Below, one piece after another: positions 1 through 2,895 of a stretch of DNA of 5,555 bases. The stretch's first letter is position 1, and the number at the start of each line of letters is the position of its first letter. Below the pieces are notes generated by a model that was not told the DNA's origin, searched no databases, and saw only the letters and a list, made by a program, of their open reading frames with translations. Position numbers and translations under genes: made by a program. Source of the stretch: SZUA-181 sp964601765 (GTDB taxonomy: Bacteria > Pseudomonadota > Zetaproteobacteria > Mariprofundales > Mariprofundaceae); the NCBI GenBank assembly GCA_964601765.1, contig CAZROR010000099.1, positions 1-5,555 of the forward strand, read 5' to 3'.

Positions 1-74
1 GCATCCATTCGGTGGCAGCGGCGACATTCGTCGGACGTAGCGTGAACAGGCCCTAGACAACATCTTGGGCAGGC

Positions 75-103
75 TGGACATAAAGTGCGCGCTGATTTCA
101 AAT
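75..103 (+). promoter_or_regulatory. Possible sigma70-type promoter for the toxin-antitoxin/folA cluster
   Basis: TGGACA at 75-80 matches five of six bases of the -35 consensus. It is followed, after 17 bases, by TCAAAT at 98-103, which matches four of six bases of the -10 consensus. Transcription would start near 110, leaving a leader of about 20 nt before the antitoxin ATG at 131. The spacing is ideal but the -10 is weak, so this is an inference from consensus matching only. No clear operator palindrome for antitoxin autoregulation is visible beside it. Confidence 0.3.
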
Positions 104-119
104 GTTGCACGAGCCAAAC

Positions 120-124
120 AGGAG
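120..124 (+). promoter_or_regulatory. Ribosome binding site of the antitoxin gene
   Basis: AGGAG lies 6 bases upstream of the ATG at 131. It is one of the two strong Shine-Dalgarno sequences in the window; the other precedes ileS. It supports ATG 131 as the antitoxin start and suggests the antitoxin is translated better than the toxin, which has no comparable site. Confidence 0.7.
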
Positions 125-130
125 TGAGTC

Positions 131-316
131 ATGACGACAGCAAAAGATGTGGTCTGTGAAGTTGTTCAGTCACAGCCGGATGATGCATCGTATGAGGAGA
201 TTATGAAGGCGCTTGCGCTGGAAAGAATGGTACAGCGGGGGCTTGATGATGTGCGGGCAAATCGCGTGATATCCAATGAGGACATGGCGGCAAAGATTGA
301 TTCATGGCGACAATAA
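131..316 (+). CDS. Putative antitoxin of a type II toxin-antitoxin pair
   Basis: This 61-residue acidic, helix-rich protein directly precedes a ParE-like toxin gene and overlaps it by 13 bp, the usual layout of an antitoxin-toxin pair. The ATG at 131 has a good AGGAG site 6 bases upstream. The sequence runs from an N-terminal segment with PDDASYEEIMKAL at about 17-29, through a charged helix (ALERMVQRGLDDVRANRVIS, about 29-48), to a short tail ending in DSWRQ. I see no obvious ribbon-helix-helix, Phd or Xre DNA-binding motif, so the family is left unnamed; similar short proteins occur beside ParE/RelE toxins. The expected role is to bind and neutralise the toxin and perhaps repress the promoter. 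The role rests mainly on position, with the family call inferred. Its codons are more AT-rich than those of folA or ribF, which fits later acquisition. Confidence 0.75.
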   Translation: MTTAKDVVCEVVQSQPDDASYEEIMKALALERMVQRGLDDVRANRVISNEDMAAKIDSWRQ

Positions 317-606
317 GATGGTCTGATGAGGCTCAGCAATGGTTGAAGGAAATTCACGATTATATAGCACAGGATGATCCGGCTGCCGCACATGGAGTAG
401 TCTCAGGCATTTATAAAAAGGCCCAAATACTTTCCACTTTTCCACTTGCCGGGCATGAGTATCGCTCCGAACCGGATGGAGATGTTCGCATTTTGTTATA
501 TGGCCATTACAGGATCGCCTATTTAATCCGAAAAGATGAATCCATTGATATTCTCGGCGTTTTTCATGGCGCGCTGGATATCGATCGCTATATGCCGGAA
601 TCATGA
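304..606 (+). CDS. ParE/RelE-superfamily toxin
   Basis: This 100-residue protein fits the ParE branch of the ParE/RelE toxin superfamily in length and pattern. It has an N-terminal strand (IRWSDEA, 4-10), two helices spanning about 9-45 with DYIAQDDPAAA at 19-29, the turn FPLAGHE at 46-52, and the C-terminal sheet VRILLYGHYRIAYLI (61-75) followed by IDILGVFHGALDIDR (81-95). The R-x-x-x-x-G-x-Y-R-I and V-F-H-G-A-x-D signatures are typical of ParE proteins. Known members either poison DNA gyrase (ParE) or cleave mRNA at the ribosome (RelE); the pattern favours ParE-like, but the target cannot be read from the sequence. The gene begins inside the antitoxin gene (13-bp overlap) with only a weak purine-rich stretch upstream, so translation is probably coupled. 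Its TGA stop overlaps the folA ATG. Base use (TTA, ATA and AAA codons) is more AT-rich than in the genes downstream. Confidence 0.85.
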   Translation: MATIRWSDEAQQWLKEIHDYIAQDDPAAAHGVVSGIYKKAQILSTFPLAGHEYRSEPDGDVRILLYGHYRIAYLIRKDESIDILGVFHGALDIDRYMPES

Positions 607-1082
607 TATCCCTGATCTGGGCGCAGGATGAGGCTGGCCTGATCGGCCGTGACGGCGGGCTGCCGTGGCGGCTGCCTGCCGATCTTGCCTGGTTCAAAAA
701 GCAGACGATGGGCAAGCCCGTGCTGATGGGCCGCGCCACATTCGAGTCCATCGGGCGTCTCCTGCCGGGTCGTCTGAACATCGTGCTGACACACCGGCGG
801 GACTTCCGAGCCGAGGGCTGCACCGTCGTTCATTCCGTTGAGCAGGCACGGCAGGCGGCCGGCGATACTGCGGAGATTATGGTGATTGGCGGGGCCAGCG
901 TGTACGCGCAGCTTCTGCCGCATGCCGCACGGCTTTATGTCACGAGGGTTCATGCCCGCTTCGATGGCGACACGTGGTTTCCGGCACTGGATTACAGCGC
1001 ATGGCGCGAGGTGTTCTGCGAGGAACACGCACCGGATGACCGCAATCCGCATGCCTACAGCTTCCACATCTACAGCCGCTGA
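603..1082 (+). CDS. folA: Dihydrofolate reductase
   Basis: DHFR reduces 7,8-dihydrofolate to tetrahydrofolate with NADPH in the cytoplasm, supplying one-carbon carriers for thymidylate, purine and methionine synthesis. The 159-residue length equals that of E. coli FolA. The N-terminus ISLIWAQDEAGLIGRDGGLPW (2-22) includes the Met20-loop region; the catalytic acid is Asp27 in LPADLAWFK (24-32). VLMGRATFESIG (40-51) and LPGRLNIVLT (54-63) form the cofactor and substrate region, and VIGGASVYAQLLP near 97-109 is the conserved NADPH-binding segment. The TGA stop of the toxin gene and this ATG share the bases ATGA (603-606). There is no strong Shine-Dalgarno upstream, only GGAA ending 2 bases before the ATG, so initiation probably depends on ribosomes finishing the toxin gene. 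The 3' end overlaps the DUF123 gene. It looks intact and GC-rich like the backbone, and is more likely the chromosomal folA than a resistance cassette. Confidence 0.95.
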   Translation: MISLIWAQDEAGLIGRDGGLPWRLPADLAWFKKQTMGKPVLMGRATFESIGRLLPGRLNIVLTHRRDFRAEGCTVVHSVEQARQAAGDTAEIMVIGGASVYAQLLPHAARLYVTRVHARFDGDTWFPALDYSAWREVFCEEHAPDDRNPHAYSFHIYSR

Positions 1083-1425
1083 TATCAGCTATCAGCTCTA
1101 TATCACGCTGGACGCGGAGGTGCGCCTGACCATCGGCAGGCTGGGTGCCTTTGGCTTCCCGGCCGGCGAGTATGTGTACACGGGCTCGGCCCGGCGCAAC
1201 ATGGCCGCGCGCATCCGGCGGCATCTGTCGTCGCACAAGGCGCTGCGCTGGCATATCGATTATCTGCTGGCCGCGCCCGAAGCGCATATCCGGGACGTGC
1301 GCACGTTTGACGTGCCTGAATGCCTGCTGAACCAGCGGGTAAAGGGCGGGACACCGGCACCGGGCTTTGGCGCCTCCGACTGCCGCGCAGGCTGCGGCAG
1401 CCATCTGAAGTATCTGGGTGTGTGA
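1051..1425 (+). CDS. DUF123 / Uri-family GIY-YIG-like nuclease
   Basis: This small protein (124 residues from ATG 1051) belongs to the DUF123 family (Uri superfamily), relatives of GIY-YIG nucleases that are sometimes fused to endonuclease III. The diagnostic segments are SYQLYITL (13-20), IGRLGAFGFPAGEYVYTGSA (28-47) carrying the GIY-YIG-like core, ARIRRHL (53-59) with the expected catalytic Arg, WHIDYLL (67-73), ECLLNQR (90-96) with the conserved Glu, and the hallmark GFGASDC...C.SHL (105-119) with paired Cys and His. The substrate is unknown; a role in DNA or RNA cleavage is inferred from the fold. The start is uncertain. ATG 1051 gives a 32-bp overlap with folA; ATG 1036 is also in frame. 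Homology begins only around codon 13, after the folA stop, and I see no good ATG, GTG or TTG there. Co-orientation and overlap indicate co-transcription with folA. Confidence 0.88.
   Translation: MPTASTSTAADISYQLYITLDAEVRLTIGRLGAFGFPAGEYVYTGSARRNMAARIRRHLSSHKALRWHIDYLLAAPEAHIRDVRTFDVPECLLNQRVKGGTPAPGFGASDCRAGCGSHLKYLGV
1078..1097. repeat. 12-bp palindrome plus 7-bp tandem repeat at the folA stop
   Basis: GCTGATATCAGC at 1078-1089 is a perfect 12-bp palindrome with the folA TGA stop (1080-1082) inside it. It runs into a perfect tandem duplication, ATCAGCT at 1084-1090 and again at 1091-1097. Both lie within the reading frame of the DUF123 gene. It is too short to be a terminator and has no T-tract. 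A chance origin is quite possible. Confidence 0.4.
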
Positions 1426-1434
1426 AAGCGCATC

Positions 1435-1447
1435 AGCCTGTTAGGCT
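1435..1447 (+). repeat. Small hairpin in the uri-ribF gap, overlapping the likely ribF RBS
   Basis: AGCCT at 1435-1439 and AGGCT at 1443-1447 form a 5-bp inverted repeat with a 3-nt loop. The gap between the DUF123 stop and the ribF ATG is only 29 bases. The best ribosome binding candidate there, TTAGG ending 9 bases before ATG 1455, lies in the loop and 3' arm. It could modestly limit ribF initiation. I see no FMN riboswitch (RFN element), and the gap is far too short to hold one. Confidence 0.35.
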
Positions 1448-1454
1448 CACGCAC

Positions 1455-2384
1455 ATGCAGGTTTTGCGTTCATTTGATGCTGCGGCTGCGGCCGAGGGTG
1501 TGCATGGCGGCGCCGTTACCATCGGCAATTTCGATGGCGTTCACATGGGTCACCAGCAGGTGCTGGCGGAGCTTAAGGGCCATGCGCTGGCTGTTGAGGG
1601 CCCTGCCGTGGCCGTCACCTTCGACCCGCATCCACGCGCGATTCTCTATCCGGAAGAGGCGCCGCGCAGGCTGTGTCACCTGCACGAAAAGCTGGCGCTG
1701 CTGCGGCAGACGGGAATTGACGCGACGCTGCTGCTGCACTTTACCCGCGAACTGGCCGAGTGGTCGCCGGACAAGTTCATCCGCCGGCTGCATGCGGCGC
1801 TCGCCTTCCGGCATATCCATGTCGGCTATGATTTCGCCTTTGGTCACGACCGGGCAGGCCACGCCCGCGAGCTGCGCATCCTGGGCGAGGAGCTCGGCTT
1901 TACAGTGAGCGAGGCCGCCGCCTTTGAGATGCACGGCGCCGTGGTGTCCTCAAGCCGCATCCGCTCGGCCATCGAGGCGGCGGACTTCCGGCTGGCCGAA
2001 GACCTGCTCGGCTGTCCGTACAGCGTGTCGGGCCACATCTGCAAGGGCGAGGCCCGTGGCCGCAGGCTGGGCTTTCCAACAGCCAACCTTGATTTGAAGG
2101 ATCTTTCGCACCCGCCTGTCGGCGTGTATGCGGTGCGCGCGCACTGCGAGGGAAAGCACTGGAATGGCGCGGCCTATATCGGCTACCGGCCCACCTTTGC
2201 CGGCCGCACCCTGCTGCTCGAAACGCATTTGTTCGACGACAGCCCGGAGCTGTACAACAAGACACTTGAGGTGGTTTTCGTGGCGCGCGTGCGTGAGGAC
2301 CGGGCGTTTCGGGGACCGGACGAGCTGGCCCGCCAGATCGCCGAAGACTGCAAGGCTGCGAGAAGGATCTTAGACGCGGATTAA
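1455..2384 (+). CDS. ribF: Bifunctional riboflavin kinase / FMN adenylyltransferase (FAD synthetase)
   Basis: RibF phosphorylates riboflavin to FMN and then adenylylates FMN to FAD. The 309-residue length is normal for the family. The N-terminal nucleotidyltransferase domain (about 1-185) contains GNFDGVHMGH (24-33) with the H-x-G-H motif, TFDPHPR (55-61), VGYDFAFGHDRAG (123-135) and SSSRIRSAI (165-173). The C-terminal kinase domain contains GEARGRRLGFPTANL (198-212) for ATP and flavin binding, PPVGVYAV (220-227), YIGYRPTF (241-248) and LETHLFD (255-261) with the catalytic Glu256. I chose ATG 1455 because the conserved domain begins just after it; the frame is open upstream to 1320, but that stretch overlaps the DUF123 gene and lacks family similarity. 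The extreme C-terminus (Asp-Ala-Asp-stop) is encoded by the first unit of a repeat array flanking the next gene, so the original 3' end may have been replaced. The enzyme is essential and cytoplasmic. Confidence 0.96.
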   Translation: MQVLRSFDAAAAAEGVHGGAVTIGNFDGVHMGHQQVLAELKGHALAVEGPAVAVTFDPHPRAILYPEEAPRRLCHLHEKLALLRQTGIDATLLLHFTRELAEWSPDKFIRRLHAALAFRHIHVGYDFAFGHDRAGHARELRILGEELGFTVSEAAAFEMHGAVVSSSRIRSAIEAADFRLAEDLLGCPYSVSGHICKGEARGRRLGFPTANLDLKDLSHPPVGVYAVRAHCEGKHWNGAAYIGYRPTFAGRTLLLETHLFDDSPELYNKTLEVVFVARVREDRAFRGPDELARQIAEDCKAARRILDAD

Positions 2385-2403
2385 CGCAGATGGGCACAGA
2401 TTA
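2374..2403 (+). repeat. Left repeat array: three tandem 10-bp units flanking the GxxExxY gene
   Basis: Three consecutive decamers are visible: ACGCGGATTA (2374-2383), ACGCAGATGG (2384-2393) and GCACAGATTA (2394-2403), with a rough shared pattern RCRCRGATKR. The array contains the ribF TAA stop (2382-2384) and the GxxExxY ATG (2390-2392). Bases 2374-2391 match the reverse complement of 2856-2873 at 16 of 18 positions, so the GxxExxY gene lies between inverted copies. Confidence 0.7.
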
Positions 2404-2846
2404 TAAGCACGCTGACATTACCGAACGCATTATTCATGAGACATTTGCAGTCCATCAGGCCCTGGGCCAGGGGTTTGTCGAAAAGGTGTATGAAAATGCC
2501 TTATGCAAGCGTCTGCGTCAGTCTAGCCTTGCCGTTCAGCAACAACATCCGATAAAGGTTTGGTTTGAGGGAGAAATTGTAGGAGAGTTCACGGCCGATA
2601 TTGTCGTTCAGGGCTGTGTCATTCTGGAATTGAAGGCCGTTGATCGGCTTCAGCCCATCCACGAAGTGCAATTGGTTAACTATCTTAAGGCTACGGGCAT
2701 GGAAGNNNNNNNNNNNNNNNNNNNNNNNNNNNNNNNNNNNNNNNNNNNNNNNNNNNNNNNNNNNNNNNNNNNNNNNNNNNNNNNNNNNNNNNNNNNNNNN
2801 NNNNNGGAAGGTGGATGTACGGCGAAAGGTATTCACGCGGACATGA
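2390..2846 (+). CDS. GxxExxY-family protein (PD-(D/E)XK-like), interrupted by an assembly gap
   Basis: The N-terminal 105 residues clearly belong to the GxxExxY family, which resembles PD-(D/E)XK nucleases. YKHADITERIIHETFAVHQALG (5-26) leads into the naming motif G28-F-V-E31-K-V-Y34. Candidate active-site residues are Asp70 (FTADIVV) and Glu80-x-Lys82 (ILELKAV), with Gln94 (EVQLVNYLKATG) after them. A 100-N gap then cuts the gene. After the gap, KVDVRRKVFTRT followed by TGA (2844-2846) looks like the family C-terminus, but it is in a different frame relative to the 100 placeholder bases. The frame that stays open to 2866 gives an unconvincing tail. I infer one intact gene of about 125 residues whose true gap is short (roughly 20-40 nt, a multiple of 3). 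Its biological role is not established. It starts 5 bases after the ribF stop, is more AT-rich than its neighbours, and is flanked by inverted repeat arrays, suggesting a small mobile or inserted unit. Confidence 0.85.
2706..2805. other. Assembly gap of 100 N
   Basis: Exactly 100 unknown bases, the conventional placeholder for a gap of unknown size. The codon frame before and after it (see the GxxExxY gene) indicates that the true length is not 100 but a multiple of 3, probably much shorter. The pentamer GGAAG occurs on both sides (2701-2705 and 2806-2810). Joining the two copies would not restore the expected C-terminal frame, so they are not a simple overlap of contig ends. Confidence 0.98.
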
Positions 2847-2863
2847 TCAGCGCCTATCTGCGT
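2835..2863 (+). repeat. Hairpin at the GxxExxY stop codon
   Basis: ACGCGGACA (2835-2843), another forward-type decamer, can pair with TATCTGCGT (2855-2863) through 8 of 9 positions including one G-U pair, around an 11-nt loop. The GxxExxY TGA at 2844-2846 begins the loop. No T-tract follows, so it is not a standard intrinsic terminator, and read-through into ileS is expected. It may be a REP-like structure that stabilises the mRNA end. Confidence 0.45.
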
Positions 2864-2874
2864 TGATCTGCGTA
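2855..2874 (-). repeat. Right repeat array: two tandem 10-bp units in inverted orientation
   Basis: TATCTGCGTT (2855-2864) and GATCTGCGTA (2865-2874) are tandem decamers and are the reverse complement of the units left of the GxxExxY gene. The 18 bases at 2856-2873 pair with 2374-2391 at 16 positions. The array ends 11 bases before the ileS ribosome binding site. Confidence 0.7.
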
Positions 2875-2885
2875 TATAAGATATT

Positions 2886-2889
2886 GGAG
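2886..2889 (+). promoter_or_regulatory. Ribosome binding site that fixes the ileS TTG start
   Basis: GGAG lies 6 bases upstream of TTG 2896. An in-frame TGA at 2890-2892 excludes any earlier start, so this site and the TTG decide the start of ileS. Confidence 0.75.
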
Positions 2890-2895
2890 TGAGCT

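Larger units (their letters stand above)
1..130. other. Upstream region without a clear gene
   Basis: I cannot assign a gene here. All three forward frames contain stops: frame 1 ends at about 45, frame 2 is interrupted by TAG at 38-40, and frame 3 ends at 54-56. After the frame-2 stop, a stretch from 41 to 124 stays open and ends with TGA at 125-127, only 3 bases before the antitoxin ATG. It reads like a charged helical tail (REQALDNILGRLDIK...) but has no start codon. It could be a degraded 3' end of an upstream gene or chance. One minus-strand frame is open throughout but resembles nothing I know. The region also carries the likely promoter and ribosome binding site of the antitoxin gene. 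Confidence 0.4.

Noticed and set aside
2..40. HPFGGSGDIRRT, slightly like the Fic motif HPFxxGNGRxxR
   Set aside because: It fits only with a one-residue deletion, lacks the Asn and first Arg, and is followed at once by a stop; too short to support a Fic gene.
886..1050. Longer DUF123 protein starting at ATG 886
   Set aside because: The added residues are a frame-shifted reading of folA; homology begins only after about 1085.
588..1067. Minus-strand open frame of 159 codons opposite folA
   Set aside because: Mirror frame of a conserved DHFR gene, with no family resemblance.
603..1082. folA as a trimethoprim-resistance dfr cassette
   Set aside because: Length, motifs and GC-rich codon use match a chromosomal DHFR beside other housekeeping genes, and no attC site or integrase is seen.
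1320..1454. N-terminal extension of ribF from ATG 1320
   Set aside because: Would overlap the conserved end of the DUF123 gene by over 100 bases, and the added residues have no RibF character; ATG 1455 fits the family.
1426..1454. FMN riboswitch ahead of ribF
   Set aside because: The gap is only 29 bases and has none of the conserved RFN sequence.
2875..2880. TATAAG as a -10 box for a separate ileS promoter
   Set aside because: No -35 hexamer at 16-18 bases upstream, and transcription would begin at the ribosome binding site.
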